A DNA stretch of 64,000 nucleotides from Lachnospiraceae bacterium. Lineage in GTDB: Bacteria > Bacillota > Clostridia > Lachnospirales > Lachnospiraceae. A program made the position numbers and the translations under genes. The stretch spans positions 62,001 to 126,000 of the forward strand of contig JAAUZC010000023.1 in NCBI GenBank assembly GCA_014804795.1. The letters are read 5' to 3'. Below are positions 42,496 through 50,286 of the stretch, one piece after another; the stretch's first letter is position 1, and each line of letters begins with the position of its first letter. A model generated the notes under the pieces. It made no database searches. It had not been told where the DNA came from and saw nothing but the letters and a program-made list of their open reading frames with translations.

Positions 42496-43887
42496 TTACC
42501 TAATACAAAGACTGTCTGACATCGTACAGCGTCTTCTCTTCGTAAAGCTCTGTGCGCTGGTAAGTCCCTCGCCTGTTCTGGATGCAATAGTAAAAGTACA
42601 ATACCCCTCGCCGCCATAACCAAGCGCCGCGTAACTCGGGCCGTTCTTTACAAGGATTGCTGTATCGAGTGCTTTTGCATATGTAGTGATGTTATCTACA
42701 TTCTTTGAATGAATATGTGCGGAATGGCGGTTGCCGTGCTCTAACCATACGGCTGTCTCCACACCTTCCTCAAAGCTCTTTACTCTGACCATTCCAAGGA
42801 TCGGCATCATCAGCTCCGTTGTAATTAACGGGTGCTCTTTCGGTCCCTCAAATACAATACATCTGATCTCCGGCCCTACTTCCACACCAATCATGGACAA
42901 CAGTGTTCTCGCATCTCTTCCCACGCATTTTCTGTTCAATGCGCCTTTCGGTGTGATCACGGTTGCGGTCAGTTTATCCTGTATTTCCTTGCTTGCCAGA
43001 TAGCAGCCGTTCTCCTGTATCATATAGTGCATCAGTTCGTCTGCAATACCGTCCATCGCAACGATCTCTTTCTCTGCAATACAGGGAAGATTATTGTCGA
43101 AGGTACATCCGTTGACAATATCTCTTGCCGCTTTTCTCACATCCGCAGTATCATCCACAAATGCGGGCGGATTGCCTGCTCCTGCGCCGATCGCTCTCTT
43201 CCCGGAAGAAAGAACCGCCGTTACAACACCGGGTCCTCCGGTCGCTACTAAAAGCGGAATGGCAGGATGTTTCATCATGATCGAACTTGTTTCCATCGTG
43301 GGCACTTCCACCGTAACAGCTATATTGTCCGGTCCGCCCGCCTCCAGAGAAGCCTCGTTGATCATATTAATCGTAAATATTGTTGTCTTTTTCGCATTGG
43401 GATGCGGGTTAAATACTACAGTATTTCCGCCTGCGATCATGCCGATGGAATTACAGATCACCGTCTCGGAAGGATTGGTTGCCGGCGTAATAGCACCGAT
43501 AACACCAAAAGGACCCATCTCTACCAGTGTAAGTCCTCTGTCGCCCGACCATGCGATCGTACTGATATCTTCCGTTCCGGGCGTCTTATCCGCCGTCAGA
43601 TGATGTTTTAAAATTTTATCTCCCACATTTCCCATGCCGGTCTCATTGACGCCCATATTGGCAATGAGTTCTGCATTTTCATGCGTCTTTCTCCTGATTG
43701 CAGAGATAATCTGCTCTCTCTGATCCAGAGTCAGATTGCGGACAACTTTCTGTGCTTCGATCGAGGCTTTGATTGCTTCGTTCATATCTTTGAATACGCC
43801 GTGCATTCCCTCAACCGAACCGGTTATCTGCATATTCGCCATGACTTTCTGCACAATGTCATGAATCATACTCTCATCTACAGACAC
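42496..43887 (-). CDS. CoA-acylating propionaldehyde dehydrogenase (PduP/EutE family)
   Basis: A 463-residue aldehyde dehydrogenase. The first 20 residues (MSVDESMIHDIVQKVMANMQ) form the targeting helix typical of PduP. The core has VIGAITPATNPSETVICNSIG and the catalytic Cys in CTFDNNLPCIAEKE. It oxidises propionaldehyde to propionyl-CoA with NAD+. The start is GTG at 43887, seven bases after AAAGGAGG, and overlaps the end of the upstream gene by 10 bp, which suggests translational coupling. Residues after about 455 are ordinary for the family. Confidence 0.92.
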   Translation of the reverse strand: MSVDESMIHDIVQKVMANMQITGSVEGMHGVFKDMNEAIKASIEAQKVVRNLTLDQREQIISAIRRKTHENAELIANMGVNETGMGNVGDKILKHHLTADKTPGTEDISTIAWSGDRGLTLVEMGPFGVIGAITPATNPSETVICNSIGMIAGGNTVVFNPHPNAKKTTIFTINMINEASLEAGGPDNIAVTVEVPTMETSSIMMKHPAIPLLVATGGPGVVTAVLSSGKRAIGAGAGNPPAFVDDTADVRKAARDIVNGCTFDNNLPCIAEKEIVAMDGIADELMHYMIQENGCYLASKEIQDKLTATVITPKGALNRKCVGRDARTLLSMIGVEVGPEIRCIVFEGPKEHPLITTELMMPILGMVRVKSFEEGVETAVWLEHGNRHSAHIHSKNVDNITTYAKALDTAILVKNGPSYAALGYGGEGYCTFTIASRTGEGLTSAQSFTKRRRCTMSDSLCIR

Positions 43888-44357
43888 TTTATTACCTCCT
43901 TTAGCATATCTTTTCCATAAGCGGCAAGTTCTGTATCCTGAACGGCCGTACCGCCGGATACACCAAGCGCCCCGATCATGGTATCTCCAACCATCAACGG
44001 TTCGCCGCCGCCTAAAATCATGACTTTGCCTTCATTGGAGAACTGAAGGCCGTATAAATCCTGCCCCGGCTGGCACAGCCTTGACAATTCCTTCGTTGAC
44101 ATCTGGAACGCAGTAGCCGTATACGTCTTGTTTAAAGCCACATCGAAGCTGCCATGGTAAGCGTTGTCCATACAGTGGACTGCAACCGGTCTGCCGGAAG
44201 CATCCGAAACGGCAATTACTACCCGCATACCCATCTCCTTCGCTCTCTGCTCTACTGCTTCGATCAGTTTAACCGCCAGCTTCAGAGACATGATCTCCTT
44301 TACAATGGCGTCGTCAACGAGATTTTTCACGATTTTTTCAAGATTATATTTATCCAT
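43878..44357 (-). CDS. HbpS/GlcG (PduO C-terminal-like) family protein
   Basis: A 159-residue protein of the heme-degrading/GlcG family: MRVVIAVSDASGRPVAVHCMD, then FQMSTKELSRLCQPGQ and GGGEPLMVGDTMIGALGVSGG. In PduO the same domain is C-terminal and can bind heme. The first 20 residues (YNLEKIVKNLVDDAIVKEI) are amphipathic and could be a targeting helix. It begins 3 nt after the aldolase stop without its own ribosome site, so translation is probably coupled, and it overlaps the next gene by 10 bp. Its role in glycyl-radical BMCs is unknown. Confidence 0.83.
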   Translation of the reverse strand: MDKYNLEKIVKNLVDDAIVKEIMSLKLAVKLIEAVEQRAKEMGMRVVIAVSDASGRPVAVHCMDNAYHGSFDVALNKTYTATAFQMSTKELSRLCQPGQDLYGLQFSNEGKVMILGGGEPLMVGDTMIGALGVSGGTAVQDTELAAYGKDMLKEVIKCL

Positions 44358-44360
44358 AGC

Positions 44361-45158
44361 TTATTTGCCAAGCTGCTCCAAAACTTTCTTTGTGATCGCT
44401 GTTACCAGTTTCTGGCTGTCCTGATCGTTGCAGGATGAAGAGCAGGAACCGCAGTTATGGCAGTTTGCTTTGCCCTTATTCAGACACAGATCAGCGGGGT
44501 GACGTCCCGGCAGTCCCATCTTTCTTCTGATTTCATATAATTTCTGAACGTTGTCCGGACTGAATTCTTTCGGACCGCCAAGCTGTCTTGCTTTGTATAA
44601 CAGTTCCGCATAAAACTCAACGGATTCCATCTTCATATAAGCTGCCAGAAGGTCTGTGGACCATGTCAATGCGCCGTGACTCTCTAAGAGTACTGCGTCA
44701 AAGTGCTCCAGATAAGGTTCAACCGCATCCGGAATCTCCATAGTGGAAGGTGTTCCATAAGGTGCAATCGGCACACAGCCAAGTGCGATAACAGCCTCAG
44801 GCATAATGGGCTGTGTCAGCGGAATGCCTGCAATTGCAAAGCTTGTTGCAAAAGTAGGATGTGCATGAACAACAGAACCTACATCCGGTCTCTTCTGATA
44901 GACGCGCATATGCATCTTGATTTCGGAAGACGGTCTGAATCCCTTATTTGCCTGAATCACATTTCCGTTTGCATCCACTTTACAGATATATTCCGGTGTC
45001 ATAAACCCTTTGGATACACCTGTAGGTGTGCACAAAAACTCGTTGTCATTGAGTTTTACAGAAATATTGCCATCGTTTGCCGCCACCATGTTTCGGTCAT
45101 AAATCCTCTTGCCGATGTCACAAATCTGTTTTTTGATTTCGTACTCGTTCTGTACCAT
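44361..45158 (-). CDS. fucA: Class II L-fuculose/L-rhamnulose-phosphate aldolase with C-terminal BMC targeting peptide
   Basis: A 265-residue protein. The catalytic domain (1-215) is FucA-like: NDGNISVKLND, catalytic Glu in SSEIKMHM, zinc His in VVHAHPTFA and LLESHGAL. It splits L-fuculose-1-phosphate (or rhamnulose-1-phosphate) to DHAP and L-lactaldehyde. A tail absent from ordinary FucA follows. It has a Cys-rich linker (CHNCGSCSSSC, C-x2-C-x2-C-x3-C) and then an amphipathic helix (SQKLVTAITKKVLEQLGK, the last 18 residues) that fits a BMC encapsulation peptide. AAAAGGAG precedes the ATG. Whether fucose or rhamnose is preferred is set by the neighbouring isomerase, which is FucI-like. Confidence 0.9.
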   Translation of the reverse strand: MVQNEYEIKKQICDIGKRIYDRNMVAANDGNISVKLNDNEFLCTPTGVSKGFMTPEYICKVDANGNVIQANKGFRPSSEIKMHMRVYQKRPDVGSVVHAHPTFATSFAIAGIPLTQPIMPEAVIALGCVPIAPYGTPSTMEIPDAVEPYLEHFDAVLLESHGALTWSTDLLAAYMKMESVEFYAELLYKARQLGGPKEFSPDNVQKLYEIRRKMGLPGRHPADLCLNKGKANCHNCGSCSSSCNDQDSQKLVTAITKKVLEQLGK

Positions 45159-45200
45159 TTTTTTCTCCTTTTCTTCTTTATATTTTATTTAAACTTTTAC

Positions 45201-45674
45201 TTAAATACCTTCCCTATTGCCATCTTTTTCCCATGGCATCACATCACCGTTCTCCCGCAGGTATTCCAGAATGTCGGCCACACCTTCATTTGCTTTAGAA
45301 TTAACGAAGAAAATTTTTTTACAGCCTGTCAGTCTGAGCCACCTCTCCGCCTGTTCTTTATCGGCATCTGCTCTGTCAATCTTTGTAACGATACCGATCA
45401 CATCCCGATTCACCATACAGGTGATATTGGGCGGATACAGAGAGTAAGGTTCGTTGGCGGCCATCAAAAGCCCTACCACATCCGCTTCATAGGAATAAAG
45501 AGCCAAAGCTCTTCCCAGTTTTGCTGTCTGCGCATATTCTCCCGGTGTATCAATGATCACATCAAAATAGTTTACATACTGGGTCTTCTTGTATGTAATT
45601 GTCTCACCTTTCAGCGCCTGCGTCAGCGTTGTCTTCCCCGCTTCGCTCCGTCCCATTAAAATCAGTTTTTTCAT
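45201..45674 (-). CDS. EutP/PduV family GTPase-like protein
   Basis: A 157-residue small P-loop protein: Walker A GRSEAGKTTL (8-17), switch-like IDTPGEY, and TKID as the guanine-specificity motif. The start at 45674 forms an ATGA overlap with the stop of the upstream shell gene, so translation is coupled; a GTG at 45692 is possible. PduV/EutP proteins associate with the BMC exterior and have been linked to its movement or to acyl kinase activity in related systems. Confidence 0.9.
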   Translation of the reverse strand: MKKLILMGRSEAGKTTLTQALKGETITYKKTQYVNYFDVIIDTPGEYAQTAKLGRALALYSYEADVVGLLMAANEPYSLYPPNITCMVNRDVIGIVTKIDRADADKEQAERWLRLTGCKKIFFVNSKANEGVADILEYLRENGDVMPWEKDGNREGI

Positions 45675-46024
45675 GTTCTCGTTATACCGCACACTGTATA
45701 GCCCAGAGTGTTCTCTGTATACAGAAGAATCGCCTGTATCGCCGCTTCCACTTCCGATACCGTGCCCGTCACGATGACAGAGCCGGAAAACCTGTCCACA
45801 AAGCCAAGCTCAACGCCGGATGCTTTTATGGCAATATCCGCAATAATGATCGCTGTTTCCGCCGGAGAAACCGTCAGTACACCGATAGCCGATTTGGAAT
45901 ATTCCACTGCCGGATTCAAACCAAGCTTCTCGTAAAGGATGCTGTCCGGATTGGCAATAATATGTGCAAGTGTGATCTGTTTACCGGGAACCAGTTCCTG
46001 TATAATTCTCTGTTTTTCTTCCAT
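45671..46024 (-). CDS. PduU/EutS-like BMC shell protein
   Basis: A 117-residue circularly permuted BMC-H protein. It starts MEEKQRIIQELVPGKQITLAHIIANPD, the usual EutS/PduU beginning (which forms a small beta-barrel over the pore), and ends with YTENTLGYTVCGITRT. I chose the ATG at 46024, about 13 bases after GGAGG; an in-frame ATG at 46045 is the alternative. It is the first gene of the BMC operon, about 50 nt downstream of the expected transcription start. Motif lengths here are quoted in part only. Confidence 0.85.
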   Translation of the reverse strand: MEEKQRIIQELVPGKQITLAHIIANPDSILYEKLGLNPAVEYSKSAIGVLTVSPAETAIIIADIAIKASGVELGFVDRFSGSVIVTGTVSEVEAAIQAILLYTENTLGYTVCGITRT

Positions 46025-46076
46025 AGATATATGCCGATCCTCCATTTCCGGTCGTCCAATGCTCCTATATAATACG

Positions 46077-46105
46077 ATTATAAAATATAGCGCCTGTAAA
46101 GTCAA
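46077..46105 (-). promoter_or_regulatory. Promoter of the BMC operon
   Basis: On the minus strand: TTGACT (46105-46100), 17-bp spacer, TATAAT (46082-46077). This is close to the sigma-A consensus with ideal spacing. The transcript would start near 46070 and could run through all genes down to 32578, since the gaps are small and no strong terminator was seen inside. Confidence 0.8.
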
Positions 46106-46210
46106 CACAAAACAACATTTTTATCTTTTGTTTTTGTTTGTTTTTTGACCCCTTCTGTAAAAATTTTCTTCTTTTTTGCTAATATACTGTTGTTTTTCTG
46201 TGGTTTTTAT

Positions 46211-46255
46211 GCGATAATAAAGCAACGGCCACACGCTTCGCGAGTGCTCTTATGC
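46211..46255. repeat. Small dispersed palindromic repeat, copy B
   Basis: The unit reads GCGATAATAAAGCAACGGCC at its start and CTCTTATGCTAA at its end, with a CGC-TTC-GCG hairpin in the middle. It matches copy A (21004-21047) over most positions, and the differences fall mainly in paired or hairpin parts. It lies between the BMC promoter and the PHP-domain gene, transcribed toward the latter. Confidence 0.6.
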
Positions 46256-46357
46256 TAAATCAGATTCTGCCCTTAACGATATGATCGGGGCATTCCATTT
46301 GATGATATTTGTTTCTTCTGACGATTTTTTATCACGGAATATACGGGGAGCTACGAT

Positions 46358-47104
46358 ATGCGCAACATTCCCATTTTACTTGATATCCATACGCACTGCC
46401 TGTCCAGCGGACACGGTACCCATGATACGATTACAGATATGGCCCGCATGGCGGCTCAAAAATCTCTGCAGATTCTGGGTATTTCCGACCACGGCCCGGC
46501 TACTCCCCGCTCTGCAGGCAGTTCCTATTTTCGCAATCTGCATCTCGCAGATAAGAAAAAATTCGGAACGGAACTGTTGTATGGTGTAGAACTGAATATT
46601 TTAAATGCAGCCGGAGATGTCGATCTCGAGGATGAACTGCTTGAGACTTTAGATTACGCCTTTATCAGTATGCATCCCCCCACATATTCCTCCGGCACGG
46701 AAGCTTCCAACACTTCCGCCTATATCAACGCTATGCGGCATCCTCATGTGCGTTTTCTCGGTCATCCCGACGACGGCAGATTTCCCGTAGATTACGAGCG
46801 TCTGCTTAGCGCGGCCAAAGAAAATCATGTATATCCCGAAATAAACAATGCTTCGCTGATGCCGGAGGCCTACCGGGTCGACGGATTACGCCATTCTGTG
46901 GAGATACTCTCTTTATGTAAAAAGATGTCTCTTCCCGTTCTGCTCTCCAGCGACAGCCATGGCAAAAAACATATCGGTGATATGCAGTATATTTTTCCTT
47001 TGCTTGAGCAGTGTGATTTTCCGCCGCATCTTATCATCAACAGCAGCACCGCGCTGCTGCGGCAGATTCTCGGCCGGTCTCAATCCGTCTGCGGACAGCG
47101 TTAA
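46358..47104 (+). CDS. PHP-domain phosphatase/phosphoesterase (YcdX-like)
   Basis: A 248-residue metal-dependent hydrolase of the PHP family. Metal-binding residues lie in LLDIHTHCLSSGHG, LGISDHGPATP, FISMHPP, LGHPDDGRFPVDY and LLSSDSHGKKHIG. GGGGAG precedes the ATG. It probably cleaves a phosphomonoester in the cytoplasm; the substrate is unknown. It stands alone on the plus strand between the BMC and fucose operons, and its last four bases overlap the end of the convergent small gene. Confidence 0.87.
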   Translation: MRNIPILLDIHTHCLSSGHGTHDTITDMARMAAQKSLQILGISDHGPATPRSAGSSYFRNLHLADKKKFGTELLYGVELNILNAAGDVDLEDELLETLDYAFISMHPPTYSSGTEASNTSAYINAMRHPHVRFLGHPDDGRFPVDYERLLSAAKENHVYPEINNASLMPEAYRVDGLRHSVEILSLCKKMSLPVLLSSDSHGKKHIGDMQYIFPLLEQCDFPPHLIINSSTALLRQILGRSQSVCGQR

Positions 47105-47370
47105 AAATAGTAAACCGGCATCGCATCGCCCAGTCCGAAACGTTCATTCGGCTCAGCTGCACGCTCTAACATGCCGTTGCTTGTCTGATAGACAATTTTC
47201 TGCAGCACTTCCCCGGTCGGCGCTGCGATCGTTTCAGCTGCCGTCACGCTTTTTGCTTTCGTTGTCTTTTTTGCGGACGTCGCTCCGGATGCCGGCGCTT
47301 TTTTTACAGATGTTTTCGCCTTCTCCGCTGTTTTCGCCGCTCTCTCCATACTGCCTTTTCCTACTGCCAT
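47101..47370 (-). CDS. Small DUF6465-like protein with Lys/Ala-rich N-terminus
   Basis: An 89-residue protein. Residues 1-45 are rich in Lys, Ala, Ser and Thr (KGSMERAAKTAEKAKTSVKK, then SAKKTTKAK), like histone H1 tails. The C-terminal half (VLQKIVYQTSNGMLERAAEP, NERFGLGDAMPVYYF) is a small folded domain that I match to DUF6465. It lies 23 bp downstream of the ParA gene and is surely cotranscribed with it. A basic N-terminus is also what ParA-activating partners such as ParB carry, so it could be the ParA partner; this is inference. Confidence 0.72.
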   Translation of the reverse strand: MAVGKGSMERAAKTAEKAKTSVKKAPASGATSAKKTTKAKSVTAAETIAAPTGEVLQKIVYQTSNGMLERAAEPNERFGLGDAMPVYYF

Positions 47371-47393
47371 TTCTATAACCCTGTCCTTTCCTT

Positions 47394-48185
47394 TTAAAGC
47401 GTATTTATCATTTCCTCTGCTATTTTCTTAAATTCCGCCGCACTTCTCGTCGATTTCTTATAGACGGCTACGGGCTTTGACGCATCCTGTGCCCACTCAA
47501 TCGAAGCATCCACATGAATAAAAGAATCAAAAACATGAATCTCCCGGTAGCTTTCCAAAATTTCGCGTGTCTGCCTGTAATAATTTTTTCGCTCATCGAC
47601 TTTCGTGATCAGAACCCCCATGATCTCCGCTTCCGTCATGTCCCGAAGGCCTCCCAGAAAATCAAACATATTGGCCAGACCGAAAAGCCCCCACGGCGAT
47701 GCTTCCACCGGCACGACAACATAATCGGAAGCGCATAGAATATTAATTACCCAGGTGCCTAACGTAGGAGGCGCATCAATGAGAATATAATCATACTTTC
47801 CGCTGTTTCGGATCCCTTCCAGGCATTTTTTCAGTACAAGTTCTCTCTGCATCATCGTAAAAAGCTCATACTCGACCTGGCTCATCAAAAGTGAGGACGG
47901 GATCAGATCCAGATTCTTGTAGGGTGTTGCTACAATATATTCCTGCAGATCTTTTTTATTCCGGATGGCGTAATACAGATTCTTCTCACTCTCAGCCATT
48001 TCAAGCACTTTTTCTTCATCAAAAAATGATAAGGATAAATTCAGCTGCATATCACCATCTATCAAAAGAACCTTTTTACCTGCCGCGGACAATTCATAGC
48101 CGATATTTGCACAGGAAGTCGATTTACCGCTTCCTCCCTTATTGTTTGTAAAACATACTGTTACAGCAGGCTGATTATTTTTCAT
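47394..48185 (-). CDS. ParA/MinD-type ATPase (orphan, no ParB)
   Basis: A 263-residue ATPase. The deviant Walker A is NNKGGSGKST (about 12-21), with the ParA signature Lys two residues before the loop. Walker A' is LLIDGDMQLN and the switch region YILIDAPPTLG. There is no N-terminal helix-turn-helix, so it is of the short type Ib/McdA-like form. The start at 48185 is chosen over ATGs at 48197 and 48236 for GGGTG spacing. It is cotranscribed with the fucose genes (69 bp after the kinase) and followed by a small basic protein, with the BMC operon next door. No ParB or parS was seen. Confidence 0.85.
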   Translation of the reverse strand: MKNNQPAVTVCFTNNKGGSGKSTSCANIGYELSAAGKKVLLIDGDMQLNLSLSFFDEEKVLEMAESEKNLYYAIRNKKDLQEYIVATPYKNLDLIPSSLLMSQVEYELFTMMQRELVLKKCLEGIRNSGKYDYILIDAPPTLGTWVINILCASDYVVVPVEASPWGLFGLANMFDFLGGLRDMTEAEIMGVLITKVDERKNYYRQTREILESYREIHVFDSFIHVDASIEWAQDASKPVAVYKKSTRSAAEFKKIAEEMINTL

Positions 48186-48254
48186 CAAAACACCCATACC
48201 CTTTCTGATCCCGTCAAAACTCAAACGATCCCGCAAACCGGTTCACTACTGTTC

Positions 48255-49658
48255 TCACTGATATATATTGATCTCAAATGTTTCCGCTACGCACTCCCTT
48301 GCCTTTGACAGGCTGTCGAAAATTCCTTCTTCGATCATTTGTGTCAAAATATTGCCCAGTGCAGTTGCCTCTCCCGGACCGGCATACACAGGAACCCCCG
48401 TATATTTTGCGGTCAGTTCATTCAAATATACTGCATTGGAGCCGCCGCCGATAATATGGATTCTGTCATATCCGGTTCCGGTCAGTTTTTCAATTTCCTG
48501 CAATTTCTCTGTGTAGCACTTTGCAAGGCTGTTATAAACAACACAGGCCAACTGAGGAAGTGTCTCCGGCACAGCCTGGGAAGTTCTTTGACAGTAACTT
48601 TGAATCTCAGCAACCATATCATCCGGAGATAAGAAACAATCATCCTGACAATTTACGATGGACTCAATCGTCTCTTTGGATGCAAGATCACACAGTTCAC
48701 CGTATGACATCTCGGGTGCAAGCTTATTTCGTACGGACTGAATCATCCACAGGCCCATAATATTGGCCAGATATGTAATTTTTCCGCCATAGCCGCCTTC
48801 ATTCGTAAAGTTTGCCGCCTTGCTCTTCGCCGAACAATCCGCGTCTTTTCTCTCTACTCCCATCAGTGACCATGTGCCGGAACTGATGTAGCACACATCC
48901 TCATCAACAGAAGGAATTGCCATAACCGCAGACGCTGTATCATGTGTAGGCGGCAGTACAACCTGACAGTCATATCCCACCATCTCTTTCACTTTTTCTG
49001 TCAGTGAACCGATTTTCGTTCCCGGCATATATATTTTCTGAAACATCTTCTCATTAAATCCCAGCATCTCGATCAGCTCATAATCCCAATCTCTTGTAGC
49101 AGGATTCACAAGCTGCGCCGTTGTCGCCTCAGAATACTCCTGCACTTTGTTTCCGCAAAGTCTATAATGAAAATAATCCGGAATCATCAGCATTGCCGCC
49201 GCTTTCTCCATATGCTCCGGATGCTGTTTTTTGACAGCCATCAACTGATATATCGTGTTGTAGATTGCTTTCTGTATGCCTGTTCTCGCGTACAGATCAT
49301 CTTCACTGATGATCTTATAAACTTCTTCATCCATATTGTCGGTTCTGTGGTCCCTGTAGCCCACTGTCTGACCGACAATATTATCTTCCTCATCTAACAG
49401 AACAAAGTCCACTCCCCATGTATCGATTCCGACGCTGACAGGTATTTTATCGATTTCCTTACATTTCTTCATTCCTTCTATGATCTCGCGGAATAATCTG
49501 TCCACATCCCAACACAGGGTGCCATCTATATCATCCATACCGTTCCAGAAGCGATATACTTCCTCCAGTACTAATTTTCCATCCTGTATGCTCCCCAGTA
49601 TATGTCTGCCGCTGGAAGCTCCGATATCAATCGCCAGAAAATATTTTGCCTTCTCCAT
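48255..49658 (-). CDS. Rhamnulokinase/fuculokinase family sugar kinase
   Basis: A 467-residue FGGY kinase of the RhaB type: LAIDIGASSGRHILG at the N-terminus (phosphate 1 motif), SVGIDTWGVDFVLLDE, ISSGTWSLMGVE and HIIGGGSNAVYLNELTAKY near the end. It phosphorylates L-rhamnulose or L-fuculose at O1. In this operon the isomerase and mutarotase point to fucose, so the enzyme may work as fuculokinase though its sequence class is rhamnulokinase. AAGAAGGAGC precedes the ATG. Confidence 0.87.
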   Translation of the reverse strand: MEKAKYFLAIDIGASSGRHILGSIQDGKLVLEEVYRFWNGMDDIDGTLCWDVDRLFREIIEGMKKCKEIDKIPVSVGIDTWGVDFVLLDEEDNIVGQTVGYRDHRTDNMDEEVYKIISEDDLYARTGIQKAIYNTIYQLMAVKKQHPEHMEKAAAMLMIPDYFHYRLCGNKVQEYSEATTAQLVNPATRDWDYELIEMLGFNEKMFQKIYMPGTKIGSLTEKVKEMVGYDCQVVLPPTHDTASAVMAIPSVDEDVCYISSGTWSLMGVERKDADCSAKSKAANFTNEGGYGGKITYLANIMGLWMIQSVRNKLAPEMSYGELCDLASKETIESIVNCQDDCFLSPDDMVAEIQSYCQRTSQAVPETLPQLACVVYNSLAKCYTEKLQEIEKLTGTGYDRIHIIGGGSNAVYLNELTAKYTGVPVYAGPGEATALGNILTQMIEEGIFDSLSKARECVAETFEINIYQ

Positions 49659-49747
49659 AGCTGTGCTCCTTCTTCTTTCTAAAGCATCCGATCCCCCTCA
49701 TTCATTCCCGGAATCATCTGCCCTCATCCTATATTCTCAAACCGCGG

Positions 49748-50188
49748 TCAGTCCGTGACAACGCCCTTTTGCAACATGATATTCGCATAGAGTGCCGATT
49801 CACCGGTCGCTATGATCGCATAGGCCGTTTTCGCCTCCTCGTAAAATGCGAAACGCTCAATGTTGCCGACTACCGCGTCACCGCGCTCGTCATACTTTCT
49901 GATAATTTCTTTATAGGTATCCCAGATCGGCGTCTCCACGTCATCCCCGGGCATCACTTCCATCAGATTTACCGGATGCTCCACATAGGTGTCAAGCGGA
50001 AATACTTTCAGGATTGCCTCCAGAAGTTCAGGTACTCCATGACCGTCACAACGGATAACGATTGCATTTTTCCCCATGGATTCTGCCGGGAAATTACCGT
50101 CAGAAATTACCAGTCTGTCACTGTGCCCCATCTCAGCCAGAACTTTCAGAAGTTCCGGTGAAAGAATTTTTGGAATTCCTTTTAACAT
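49748..50188 (-). CDS. fucU: RbsD/FucU family L-fucose mutarotase
   Basis: A 146-residue protein of the RbsD/FucU fold. It begins MLKGIPKILSPELLKVLAEMGH, with HSDRLVISDGNFPAES carrying the catalytic His and Asp, and ends with IIATGESALYANIMLQKG. It interconverts the alpha and beta anomers of the imported sugar ahead of the isomerase. AGGAGG precedes the ATG. The first 22 residues are quoted only in part here. Confidence 0.9.
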   Translation of the reverse strand: MLKGIPKILSPELLKVLAEMGHSDRLVISDGNFPAESMGKNAIVIRCDGHGVPELLEAILKVFPLDTYVEHPVNLMEVMPGDDVETPIWDTYKEIIRKYDERGDAVVGNIERFAFYEEAKTAYAIIATGESALYANIMLQKGVVTD

Positions 50189-50238
50189 AAGTATATACCT
50201 CCTGTATTTTCTACGCTATTTACAGCATATTTGAAAGA

Positions 50239-50262
50239 AGGACACACCGCAGGGTGTGTCCT
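50239..50262 (-). terminator. Stem-loop between the binding-protein gene and fucU
   Basis: AGGACACACC (50239-50248) pairs perfectly with GGTGTGTCCT (50253-50262) with loop GCAG. On the minus transcript it follows the binding-protein stop codon, then TTCTTTC. It probably attenuates downstream expression so that binding protein exceeds the enzymes. Confidence 0.6.
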
Positions 50263-50286
50263 CCTGATTTACTTTGCTTCTACTTC

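Noticed and set aside
44703-45659. 318-codon plus-strand frame over the aldolase and GTPase genes
   Set aside because: Cys/Arg/His-rich antisense translation; both minus-strand genes are well supported.
46124-46200. T-rich tract between the BMC promoter and repeat copy B as a terminator
   Set aside because: There are T-runs but no stem of useful length before them.
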